Notes under the pieces: generated by a model
Database searches by the model: none
Told to the model about the DNA's origin: nothing
Seen by the model: the letters and a program-made list of their open reading frames with translations, nothing else
From: Protostelium mycophagum
Lineage: Eukaryota; Evosea; Variosea; Protosteliida; Protosteliaceae
Assembly: GCA_002081555.1 (NCBI GenBank)
Contig: MZNV01001955.1
Coordinates: 1-28,846, forward strand
Direction: 5' to 3'
DNA length: 28,846 bases
Shown: positions 19,096-28,846 of the stretch, piece by piece
Numbering within the stretch: the stretch's first letter is position 1
Layout of the letters: each line of letters starts with the position of its first letter
Position numbers and translations under genes: made by a program

Positions 19096-22000
19096 ATGCC
19101 TTCAGAGCTGACACAGCTCAAGTATAAGGTGATAAAAACCTCCTCACACGAGCTCTCTTATCCACCAAGCAACATTGTCTCTGATTTAGACGAATTGGAC
19201 GCACCGGGATGGAGGACAATGCAGATGGCTCCTTACCCTCAAGAGCTCATCATTCAATTTGAGGGACCTTGCAATTTGGAGAAAATGGATCTTCTGGTGC
19301 ACGAATTTCTCATACCGACTAAATTAGAATTACATCTTGGCAACACAACAGATGACCTGGATCACGTCAACATCAATAGAATTTCCTGGAAACGACTGGG
19401 TTCGCTCCCTTTAAGCGACAATCAAGCTTCTGATTTGACCGCAAGAGAGCTCAAAACAGTTTCACTCGCAGGGAATAGCGCCTGCTCATTCTTAAAGATC
19501 GTCGTTGTGGGTGTCCACCTCAACGAGAAGAACGTTCTGATGCAAGCGAGTATTGTAGCCTTGAGGCCAGCAGGCACACTGTTGTCCGAAGAGCCCGAAT
19601 TACCACCAACAAAATCCGTTGCCTCACATGTCGCCTCACCACCAGAACCAGTGCATCATCCAATGTCCATCAGCACCGTGTTGCGAGGGAAAAAGGAAGT
19701 CCAAGAGATGTCAGGAGAAAACCTGATGACCCTCAAGGTGGTGCCCCACCAAAAATAATATTGAAAAAAGCAGATGAAAGAGCTAAATCAGGCGAAGATT
19801 TATGCGGTAGAAATGGAGGATTTTGAGCTCGCCCACGAGTTGAAACATGCTATTGAGGGAAGAATTGTCTAAAAACCTGAGCTCACTTCTGCAGGAATTT
19901 AAGCTCGCGGCTGAAAAAGTGAAGAAAATAGAACAGATGAAAAAACAGGCGGTGGCGGAGGAGGATTACGCTCAGGCGGGAAAGTTAAAGCAAGAGGAAG
20001 ATAGACTAAAGATCGCTGCGCTCAAGGTAAATAATTTTTGGATTGAATGATATTGAGAATAGAAAAAGTAATAGTCAAACTACAGGCCCTCCCACCAGAT
20101 TATTATGGAAAAGACCCAACCCATTTGGAAAGATTAGAACAAGTCAGTTTGTTGTATAGAAAGAAAAGATATATTTTATTGATCACGATCATTTGTTCAA
20201 CTCCGACAGGTGTATAAAAATGGAAGGAGCGCAAGTGCCAGTAGAGTGCGCCGGAATAACCAGAAAGAAGATGTCATCATTCACGTTTGTTATTTTCAAA
20301 TTCATCTGAGCTAAATTCTACAGCCTCAATCTGCACGGGAAAGACCGAGTGTGAAAGCTAGCGTCGGTGATTTTCCCGCCAACCGCCAAAGCTATGTACA
20401 TCCTGACGACAGGCCGATTCCGAGACATTCCAAAGAAGCTTTTGTGTCCGAAGCACCACTTTCTGGTGACGAACTTCCTGTTTTCAAAAAAGATCGTGAG
20501 TTTTGAACACGCAGAATTGTGCTGATCATCACAGGCTCAGCAGCCGTCGCGCAAAGTTACAGTCAATTTGGTCCTTCATCATTGCCACCGAATCCAAATG
20601 ATGAGAGATCTTTACCGATTCACCAGGTATAGTACTGCACATGATTTGGCTCAGAGAATTTATAAAAATTCTAATTTCCAAAGAAAAAAGCAGTGGACGA
20701 TGACCCAGAAGAGAGTGCATTCAAAAAGAAATGTAGGTGACATTAATAGAAATATTTGCTGAAGAATTCAGCCAAGTTCAACGACGAATCAAGCATACCG
20801 GACGAGATACCAATTAATTACAGAAAGGATTTTGAACCTTTACTACCACTTTTCAAAGAACAAAATCTACTTTCTTTGTTCTCCAAGAGCTGGAGCGACA
20901 GAGAGAGCGGCTTGAAAAATGTAACAATTGAGACAATATTCTGACTTACGTGTTGTAGATAGACGGAATATTGGATGAAATATTAGAAGAACATGATATG
21001 GAAGAGGTGTACAAGTGCACCATGAAGATATTAGAGATAGGGATTCCTGACAAAAACGTCAGTGTCAGTTGTGCTGCTTTGACGCTCCTCAAAGACCTCG
21101 TGGAGCGGTGTGAGTCGTTACCACGGAATCAACTGGTCCCTCCACTCTCTACATTCATAGATACCATCGTGGAGAAACACAGTGAGATTCATCCCAGATC
21201 TGAAACTCCATGATGACAGATGACAGGCGAAACGAATCCGAAATTAACAAAAGAATGTCATTCACTCTTGAAATTCTTGTCAGTAACAGAGAACATCGGC
21301 CCGAACTTTGTCTCCCGCGCATTGCTGAAGAAAAGAAAAAAGGCGTCGACATCCAAGGCCTTACTCAGCAAATTGGAATTGCTCGAGGAGTTTATGGAGA
21401 CACACCCGCTTGGCGATTCCGAGTCCGATTTGTCCACAGACGACGTGAGTATATATTGAGACGACAGGCAATGTTGATTTCTATAGGTTTATTCGTTTGT
21501 CACCGCTTGTTTCGATGATTCGAATGATAAGGTCCGAGCAAAATCGGTAGAGTTGGCGGTGAATATATACAGACAAGACCCCAGCATAAGTGATTTGTGG
21601 TCAGGCCTCAAGCCACAATTGAGAGATCTGATAGAAAACCAAGTCGGTCAGATTAGTGTGAGAGGTTCTTCAAAAACTTGAAAAGAAGGATGAAATGAAT
21701 AGGTTCCCACCAAGAAGGTGCAGAGGGTTGAGGCTGAGCCAGAGAAGACAAAGGCGGCTCCAAAAGCAGCCAAAAAGTCTGAACCTCCAGTCAAATCGAA
21801 TGGAAAAGCACCACCCACAAAAGCGGCGGCAAAACCGCAAGGAAAAAAAGAAATACCTGGTTCAAAGTGAGTCATCCGAAATGATAGGTTGTCTCATCAT
21901 CCGCCAGGCCTGGTGCTGCCAGCAGTGGAGGCGGAGCAAGTGGTGGAGGTCACACAGAGCCACCAAAACCAGCCAAAGCAGCGGGAAAGAAGACTGTTCC

Positions 22001-22575
22001 ATCGCTCCACAACAGTGCAGAATTTGCACCACAACAGTTAAAATCTGTGCGTCCACCAGAGGAAGACGAAAACTTCGAGGTAAATATGATTTCAATTCAA
22101 AAGTCCCATCAAACAACCGCGTCTTACCATTCCAGGTGTTTGAGGCCTCAGACACTTGTCAATTTTGTGGAGTAGTTGACCCGTCTTTTGCAGAGGATTC
22201 CGAGTTAGACGATCATCTCGCCAAATATTGTCCGATGCTGATCGAGTGTCAATGTGAGCAGGTGATTGAGGTGTCAAGCTACAACGAGCATGTTTTGAAC
22301 AAATGGGAATGCAACTGCCACGACAATTTTACAAAGTGTGACAACTGTGGTGAGGCGGTGCTGGTTGAGGACTTTGACAATCACAAAAATTGTAAACCGT
22401 CACCAGACCCTGATGTCGCCATAAGATGTCTTTTTTGCAAGGTAAAGAAAGTTGACAAAATGAAGATAGTGATGGGTTGTAGAAGGATATACCGACAGAG
22501 CCAGAAGAAAAGTGGAGATTCCATCTTCTACAACAATGTAGTAAGAACCCCAGGAAAAAGCCCAAGAAGAGATGA
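19096..22575 (+). CDS. CEP104: CEP104 (ciliary-tip TOG protein) homologue with apparent frameshift
   Basis: About 945 residues if one base in exon 2 is discounted (human protein 925). Exons: 19096-19737, 19771-20026, 20086-20142, 20210-20284, 20324-20495, 20535-20626, 20684-20732, 20772-20920, 20959-21181, 21227-21444, 21487-21657, 21703-21866, 21908-22079, 22136-22441, 22483-22575. Residues 1-165 are the N-terminal jelly-roll fold (GWRTMQMAPYPQELIIQFEG). A coiled coil follows (NQAKIYAVEMEDFELAHELK). A TOG-like helical domain lies at about 450-700 (SWSDRESGLKN onward). A Lys/Ala/Pro linker leads to the C-terminal zinc fingers, about 815-915 (CQFCGVVDPSF, CNCHDNFTKCDNCGE, CLFCK). CEP104 binds tubulin, EB1 and CEP97 and acts at growing cilium tips. 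Exon 2 is 256 nt although both ends are phase 0. See findings. Confidence 0.88.
19857..19859 (+). other. Site of the one-base frameshift in the CEP104 exon
   Basis: The frame reads KHAIEGRIV then stop, but removing one base of this GGG run gives KHAIEEELSKNLSSLLQEFK, continuing the CEP104 coiled coil. The bases on both sides are clearly coding. Confidence 0.7.
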
Positions 22576-22904
22576 ATTCATTTTATAAATAGAATTGAAT
22601 TTGATTTCGAAGAGATTTTCTAGTCATAAATATTTCGAAGAGTTGATAGAACATTACCCAATGTACTCGAGTATATTAGATAAAGAAGAGTTGATGTAAT
22701 GAAGTACTTCTTTACAGACAAGAGGACCAAAAGAAGGTAAGTCGGAGTTTTCGATTCTGTTTACTAAGAGATTCCTCAGGCAAAATGGAGGTACATCAAC
22801 AGGGAGGTATGCGCTCATCATATCACTTCCCAGTGTTGTCTCACTGTACATGAAAACAACAACAGGAAAATAGAGGGTTTAGTGTCTAGAATGAACAAGG
22901 GAAG
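22576..22904. other. Intergenic gap between convergent CEP104 and RhoGEF genes
   Basis: This 329-bp stretch holds the two 3' ends. The only notable content is a minus-strand ORF, 22851-22654, of 65 residues (starts MYSETTLGSDMMSAYLPVD, ends SSLSNILEYIG). It has no domain, and I cannot tell whether it is a small gene, an alternative last exon of the RhoGEF gene, or chance. Confidence 0.3.
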
Positions 22905-25900
22905 TCAGAAGTCTTTATCTATCACGGCATCCCAAGCATCAGAGAGGTCGATGTACCACTGCAAGATCGTTGACATCCTCTTCTTCAGTTCAACCGGGTC
23001 AACTCCATTCGAGGCGACATGGTCTCTCATGTGTCCTAGTGGATCCGTTCCTTGCCGTATGATCCTGTTCAAGACATCACACACGTGTTCCTGCTTGATG
23101 ATGCGATCTATTTTCAATCTGGACATGTCGATCTGTAACATAGAGTCAGTCATTCAGAATAACATATGAAGAATCACAAAGGAGAAACAGATAAATGGAA
23201 GAATCGTCGCACCTCATCGAGCTTCTTGATGAGGCGTAAGGTCCTCGATTGATGTTCTGTCAAGAAGTCTCGTGGTAGATTTCTGTAGGAATTTGGAATC
23301 AGAGTTCGAAGTTCTATGGGAAATCTGCACATGTCAGTCTATTGAATCTGATCTCGTGTAGCTGTTCTAAATATAGCTGCCATGATGCTATTTTTAGAGC
23401 TTGAATAATGATGTCACCTCAAGATATCTTGTTCCAGTTCTAGGATTTGTCGGATATATTGGAGTGCCTCTCGCAAGTTGTGGCAGACGTTCTCTGCTGT
23501 TTTTTCGGTGTCTTGATGATCGTAGTGGCTTCTGGTGACATTGTTGATGACGTCATCCATCTTTTTCTTCAAATTTTCACGTAAATGGCCGTGAGAAGAG
23601 TGCTGGAGGTCTTGTGTGTGATCTCAATTTTGTCAGCTAGAAAAAACGAGACAAATAAAAATGAAAATAAAATAGTTTGAAAGAAGTAATAAGATCTGAT
23701 TTTTCAATGACCACGAAAAACAATTAAGAAATTAAATCCCTCACCTTCTGGTGTAGATGGCAGGGTTGGGGATAGGGGGGCGTCTTTTATGGAGTTCTTT
23801 CTGTCTATATAAACGGCAGATTGGAATAAGATATCATCAATCCACTGGTCCCTCTCCTCTTCTGTACCACACCAGAATATCTCCTCCTCGCCCTTCATCG
23901 TGATTTGAAACCCGAACCTATTCCAATCTACAACGAGTCATCTCTCTGCAAGTTTTTTGTGGATCTTTTTGTTGAATTACTAACAGATTCCCCCGCACTC
24001 CAACATCTCGGAGTTTAGAAAGTGTTTGTGGGACACTGCAATTCACAAACAGACTCTTGTATCTTTTAGACAAAAAATAAAATCGTGTGGTATATATAGA
24101 AAATATAATTTCTCATTTTATAGACATACCTCTTGACTCCATCAATACTGCTGATACTGTCAATATCTTATTTATACTGATCAATTTCTTGAACATAAGA
24201 CTTTGATTCTTCTCCTCCCCAATCCACGACTTTTTCCTGGAAAATTCAGATGCCATGAAAATTCGAGGAAAACTCGCACCTCTGTGTGATGAGCAGTGAA
24301 TCGTTGAAGAGGACCAGATAACAGGCGAAATCTACTGTAGAACTCGTGGAAACTTCGCGGTAAACAGGACCCTCCTTCACTAGTATTCTTGCTGGCTCGA
24401 CAAGGTTCTACAACAATTTAATTCGGTGAATTTACCAAATGAAAAACAATATTTTTGGCAATATGAAATTACAAGAAACTTCAGAGAAATTTCCAAGAAT
24501 TTTGAGTTTCTTACTATTTTGGGCATGAGCCTATTTTGTATTTGGACCACTTTCGCCATTCCTTCCGCTTTTCTCTTCGATTCATTTATACTTTGTCCGA
24601 CCTTATGCACCGCATCTAGCGCTGATTCTAGTGCAGCCCTCTCGCTGTTCTCTGGTTCTGTATTCTGTGATGTTTCAGTGAAATCGATCGGAAAGTAATT
24701 CCACCTTTAGATATTCTCCGATCAACAGCTCATATCGTGGTGTTCTCTGTGTGACGTCATCGTGATGTCATATAATAATAATAAGATCTTTCAAGATATC
24801 TTACTTGTATGGGCATGATGAGAAACGATTGAAAATCCAAGTGTACATCTGGGTGATGCTTTCTACTATCCTAATCTTTTCAGAAATTTTATCCAAACAC
24901 ATCTACATATTACCTGCATAAATTTTCTGAATTCCGTGGACTTGTTGTGTTTGGCCAATACTTGTATACTGTTTTCGTAGTTATTTATGTAGGCTATTAC
25001 ACGTCAGGGACCTCCAGTCACAAATCCACATCACCTGTGTATAATTTGAACATGGGCACAATTGTAGAAAATATAGAGGATAAAGTCCTGTGTTGTGACC
25101 TGCGAGACGTCATCAACAGTGAAGAATGTAGGGCACATACCAATTCTTCACTTTCTCCTCCAAAGAGGCAAGGAGTGTCTCATTCAATCTCAATATGGGC
25201 TCGATATTGGAGAATAATATGGTGACGTCATCACGGGATATCATATTGGGAAGATTCAACATGCCGTCACGGTAAACCTACGGACAAATTATTATTTAAA
25301 TTATTCGCTGCACATTTTCACTTGTAGATTTACAAAAAGGCCACTATGGCTATGAGAAGAGATGTATGTACAAAAATATAATCTGGTGCCATATTGAAAG
25401 AAACTTGTCTGGTATTGTGCACCAAAAATGTGTAAAAATACCGTCAGCATGATGTTGAGGCATTTGCAATAGAACCTCTCTGTTTCCACTATCTCTTTGG
25501 AAATCTTCATCCTCTGAATGGCTTTGTGAACTTTGTGTTTCAGAATTTAATTATTTTAATAATTCTCTTACCTGCTGCGCCCTGCTTTTTTCTCGAGAGA
25601 AATCCCCTCACCACGGCTTGAATTTTAATGATATCTTTTCTGAACTGTGATGATGTCATTTTTCAATATGCGATATCATATGCCAAATTTCGTGAAGATT
25701 TTTTGTCTTTTCATTGCTGCAGCCGCAACAATCCATTTTGTAAAACAATTTTGGAAAATCACCTTTGCAATGTCCATTGTTCTGTTAATGTGCTTGTCCA
25801 TCACGTTAACTGAAGGGATCTCTTGTGTATCACCATAAAACACCACAGAAATCCACTGTTCGATCCTCCTCCGCTCCTTCTTTTTCATTCTTTGGATGAC

Positions 25901-27367
25901 GTCATCGACCAACATTGCTGATCCTTGTTTGTGCTTCTTTTGGTCAAGTGTTCTGTCGATCTATAACGAGTCAGAATGTTTTTGATCAAAGATTTTGTAC
26001 ACACCTCAGAAAGATAGCTGTCTGTTAACTCTTTGAATTTTCCGTGGTATTTGGTCCAGATACGTTCTAAATCAACAGCAACCATATTTCTCTCCTTTTC
26101 ACACTGGATAATCTCTTGCATGTCATTATCTGACACTTTTTCCCGCCCTTCCCTCATTTCAAATGATTTCGTTAATTCCTAGTATTTTCAAAAAAATCTA
26201 CACATTTCACATTCACCTTAACGTGGTGAGATTGCATTAGTGAAGGCCTTGCCAAATGTCCATCTATGTCCATCTGGTATTCTTCGATTCTTTTTTGAAG
26301 TTCTCTCATAGGAAAAAGTAGATCAGGAGTTCTGTATTCATCAATAAGAATTAGATGAAATGAAAAATCTGACCTATTCGCCAAACTTTCGTCCGTTTTT
26401 TCCTGATTTTCTGAAGGAATTATTTGTGGAGTTGCCACTTCTGCCTCTCTGTGTTGGTGGAATGAAGGTTGTTGATGAAATGAAGGTTGTTGATGAAATG
26501 AAGGCTGCTGGTGGAATGATGGCTGCTGGTGGAATGAAGGTGGTGGTGCTGGTATTAAATCTGCCCGACTCTCTTTTCTCAGTAAACGCAGGTCGCTGAC
26601 CATCTTCTGTAGTGATGGTTCGCTGTTGCCTCGATGTAAACGGGCCGAAGAAGGGACTGATTCAGATTCAGAAGAAATCTCTTGACCGTCTTTCTGCTCG
26701 CCAGAGTACTCCTGTAGGTGTCATCGCTACATCATGGACACGTCATCATGTACAAAATACCTCCACGATGGGAAGAGATACGTCATCATGACGTATCGTC
26801 TGCGGTGGGATCTCGTGGTGGCGTATTGCTTCCTCTGCAGAGTCCACATGGATTGTGCCTGAGTTTTTCTTTGAGATTTAAAGAATATCCAAGTGGCACT
26901 CACTTCTGCGATTGTGGTATGTCTCTTTGTTAACATTTCGAGTAAAATGTCTTGATAAAAAACCTGGTTTGGGTCGTACCTATATCTGTTACAAGGTTGT
27001 CTCAGTGGTACAGCGGTTTCGACATGATCATGTGTTCCAATCATTCAAAAACAAGCCTCGAATGGATCACCTCGTCATGGTGGGCTAAAAGCGAGAGACA
27101 TAACCCAGACAGTTTAGATATTTCAGATGACGTCATCTTGTACGTGTTATCCTCTCTCTTTCTCTCAAATTCTTCCTTCTCATGTTTGATCAGGTTCTGT
27201 ACCTGTTTAAAATCAGAATGAGAGTGACTGGAGGAGTCAAGGACCTTTCTCCAATCGTCCAAAGCCTCCACATAGGTTTCTGCCTCTGCGACGATGTAGT
27301 GGCTGGGTTTGATGACGATGCGGTAAGGAAGTTCCCAAAAGACAGAATGTCCTGAGAGTTTGAACAC
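22905..27367 (-). CDS. RhoGEF with IQ motif, DH and PH domains (5' end unresolved)
   Basis: Minus-strand exons that agree in phase: 26858-26761, 26711-26374, 26331-26217, 26178-26005, 25960-25763, 25644-25572, 25521-25442, 25277-25141, 25099-25035, 24993-24914, 24858-24805, 24746-24705, 24664-24515, 24407-24280, 24236-24130, 24035-23985, 23927-23745, 23622-23418, 23324-23213, 23132-22905. In order: a PH-like C-terminal half (about 27367-27200, YRIVIKPSHYIVAEAETYV), a Ser-rich linker, five PSFHQQ-type repeats, helical regions, an IQ motif (IIKIQAVVRGFLSR, a calmodulin site), a DH domain (EIVETERFYCKCLNIMLT, LFSNIEPILRLNETLL, FLIMPIQRTPRYELLI) and a PH domain (YLVLFNDSLLITQ to EEERDQWIDDI). A helical C-terminal region of about 200 residues ends DAWDAVIDKDF. 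It would activate a Rho/Rac GTPase at membranes. Exons above 26904 are tentative; the start may lie as far up as 28052. Confidence 0.75.
26458..26547 (-). repeat. Tandem 18-bp coding repeat, PSFHQQ x5
   Basis: Within the RhoGEF gene, an 18-bp unit (minus strand ccttcatttcatcaacaa and variants ccatcattccaccagcag) is repeated about five times, encoding Pro-Ser-Phe-His-Gln-Gln. The last copy ends His-Arg instead of Gln. Synonymous differences between copies (TTT/TTC, CAA/CAG) show the array is not brand new. Confidence 0.85.
26777..26797. repeat. 21-bp near-perfect palindrome in RhoGEF exon
   Basis: The arms gatacgtcat (26777-26786) and atgacgtatc (26788-26797) are exact reverse complements around a single central base. 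It lies inside a predicted exon (protein TIRHDDVS), so it may be a coding coincidence. Confidence 0.65.
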
Positions 27368-28052
27368 ACTGCGTTGACTATTGAGAGGTAGTAGTTACCT
27401 AATTTGTGAAATTGGAGATGAAAAATCTGATCACTTCTGATGTCTTTCCACCATTTCGAACGTGTTCGTAATGGCTCTGGTTTTCTGAGTGGCATGAAGG
27501 TGTTTGATTTTCGTCGTGCTGTGCTGTGTCTGTCATGTCAGCACGCTGTCATCGTTGACCAGATTATAGTCGCTTCTCTCACCTCGATGTCGCGTGTTGT
27601 GAATGTTATGTATGATGGGACAGATCATAAAGGCCCGTTTCGGGGTTTTACCCTCAATCTCAGATTTTCTTACGTAAACACGAGTTCTCTGAGAATTCTC
27701 TACAATTCAAAGTACAGGTGTCAAATATTTGAGCTCCACTGAAGAGGGCAAATGCAAGTCTCGTCCAACCCAGTCCAACTCGTCCAACTGGTGAAATTGC
27801 AGGCTGCTGTGGGATTAAAGACATGTTTCTGAATAAAATTCATATGATCAAATATAGAGGTGGAATCTATTTTATTGTTCCCTCAAATTTCAAGCCACTT
27901 ATAAAATATTCCTTCTTTTCTTGGAATGGATTCCTCCCAGAAAATCTCAACCTGTATATTTCAATTCAACATGTGATCATGAGACATGTGTACTTGATCT
28001 GCTCAAGAGACTCTGCGCCAGAGAGCGTGAAGGTCCTCGTGTTGTCTTCCAT
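27368..28052 (-). other. Possible 5' exons of the RhoGEF gene, unresolved
   Basis: Several minus-strand pieces could belong to the RhoGEF N-terminus but do not join uniquely. An ATG at 28052 starts MEDNTRTFTLSGAESLEQIK, followed by a good donor (GTACAC) and an acceptor about 41 bases on. A 54-residue ORF starts MSLIPQQPAISPVGRVG near 27825. A further open piece, TRAITNTFEMVERHQN, near 27480-27430, joins in frame to the PH-like exon (VFKLSGHSVFWELPY) through a 67-nt intron. Which of these are real exons is not decidable from the sequence alone. The plus-strand ORF at 27823-28122 looks like a shadow. Confidence 0.3.
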
Positions 28053-28122
28053 TTTATCGTTCGGTTGTTTCCGTAAGTGGTCAGTGTTTTTTGTGTCTGT
28101 GGGTCAGATAGCATCAGTGTAG

Positions 28123-28846
28123 ACGTGTTGAAAATGTCATGCAGACTTTTTTTGTCAAAAATTTCAAATAAATTGGATTGAGATGGATAAAAACATATTT
28201 ATTTTCTTTGATATCATACCACTGTATTTTGGTTGTTGATCTGGTTTGTGTATCATCTTCATCTGAATTGAATTAATTACCATAAAATTGTGGCATTAAG
28301 ATACTTACAGCTAAATTGCTAAAATGAATCTGACTATATTGACAACACTCTATAATATGTGCAAAACTGCTGGTATTGTTGCTCTCCTCATATAATAAAA
28401 CCAAAACCATAAAGCCCCAGTGATTATAGTTCTCTTTAATATCAACAATAGAGTAATAATCCCATCAACAGTGCTGATTACTGTATCAGGTCTTCACAAT
28501 TGATGACGCACATTAGACATGTGGGATAGTACACTAATACTGTTGAAATTCGGCATTAAATAGAGATATTGCATAAAAACAGTATTCTCTTTGACAAGTG
28601 GCATATCAGATAAAGTTACACTGTAACAGTATAACTATATGATCACATCCAATGTAACACTTATATGTTTTCTATTAGTCTTTTTACATTGAACAGGAAT
28701 CCATTCCACCAGTTCTTTATTCTTATACTCCTAGAACTCAATTCTTTGTGCATGATCTGTTGGAATGATCTTATCAATGGATATTGATCGTTGGTTAATG
28801 TCTGTATTCATGGGCAGTGGTGACTTAATTTGAAGATCCTCAAATA
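28123..28846. other. AT-rich region without recognisable gene
   Basis: The last 724 bp are clearly more AT-rich than the genes. I find no ORF longer than about 60 codons, no splice-consistent exon chain, no tRNA or rRNA and no terminal repeat. Short strings such as acagta, tactgt and aacagtat recur in both orientations, so the stretch may be part of an old repeat or a long intergenic spacer continuing past the window. Confidence 0.4.

Noticed and set aside
19850-19870. Programmed +1 frameshift in CEP104
   Set aside because: No known shifty stop context is visible and the slip falls in a G run, which makes a sequencing or assembly indel more likely.
26458-26547. CRISPR-like array
   Set aside because: The 18-bp units are directly adjacent with no spacers and are in frame inside a eukaryotic exon, so this is a coding minisatellite.
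26360-26599. Plus-strand ORF with a KVVDEM-type repeat
   Set aside because: It is the antisense reading of the PSFHQQ coding repeat in the RhoGEF gene.
26995-27066. tRNA-like string (ggttgtctcagtggtacagcgg)
   Set aside because: It resembles an A box, but the B box is poor, the acceptor stem does not pair, and the stretch lies within the RhoGEF gene.
27823-28122. Plus-strand 99-codon ORF
   Set aside because: Composition is AT-driven, it has no domain, and the opposite strand carries a more convincing exon start (MEDNTRTFTLSGAE).

Overview
The window is nuclear DNA from a compact eukaryotic genome. Most genes are cut by short introns of about 37-60 nt with GT...AG ends and little polypyrimidine tract, and genes sit tens to a few hundred bases apart on both strands. 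A spherulation-specific family 4 protein, a DRP5A/DlpA-type dynamin, F-BAR-RhoGAP and IQ-RhoGEF genes, and a CEP104 homologue (a ciliary-tip protein) together suggest a ciliated amoebozoan, possibly protosteloid. That placement is inference. Gene models were built by hand: exons were joined where frame, splice sites and family similarity agree.

Layout: (1) 1-279 + end of an unrecognised gene; 428-586 - a 52-residue ORF. (2) 965-3960 + F-BAR/RhoGAP protein. (3) 4190-5821 + orphan secretory-pathway multipass membrane protein. (4) 5859-7025 - spherulin-4-like, probably GPI-anchored protein. (5) 7456-8256 + intronless ankyrin-repeat protein. (6) 8495-11290 + DRP5A-like dynamin. (7) 11432-13233 + WASP-like Arp2/3 activator with CRIB, coiled coil, polyproline, WH2 and acidic tail but no WH1. 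(8) 13589-14405 + secreted cysteine-repeat protein. (9) 14595-16835 + MYND zinc-finger protein with a His/Ser repeat. (10) 16875-18683 - GRWD1/RRB1 WD40 ribosome-assembly protein. (11) 19096-22575 + CEP104 homologue with an apparent one-base frameshift. (12) 22905 to about 27.4 kb - IQ-DH-PH RhoGEF, N-terminus unresolved. (13) From about 28.1 kb to the end, AT-rich DNA without a recognisable gene.

Four neighbours bear on Rho signalling, actin or membrane remodelling: a RhoGAP that bends membranes, a RhoGEF, a CRIB-containing Arp2/3 activator and a cytokinesis-type dynamin. No operon-like logic is implied, since they are on different strands and interleaved with unrelated genes. The most interesting items are the CRIB/coiled-coil/VCA nucleation-promoting factor, the dynamin with an altered G4 motif, the cysteine-repeat secreted protein, the orphan membrane protein and two places where otherwise good gene models break (RhoGAP exon junction near 3188; CEP104 near 19857).
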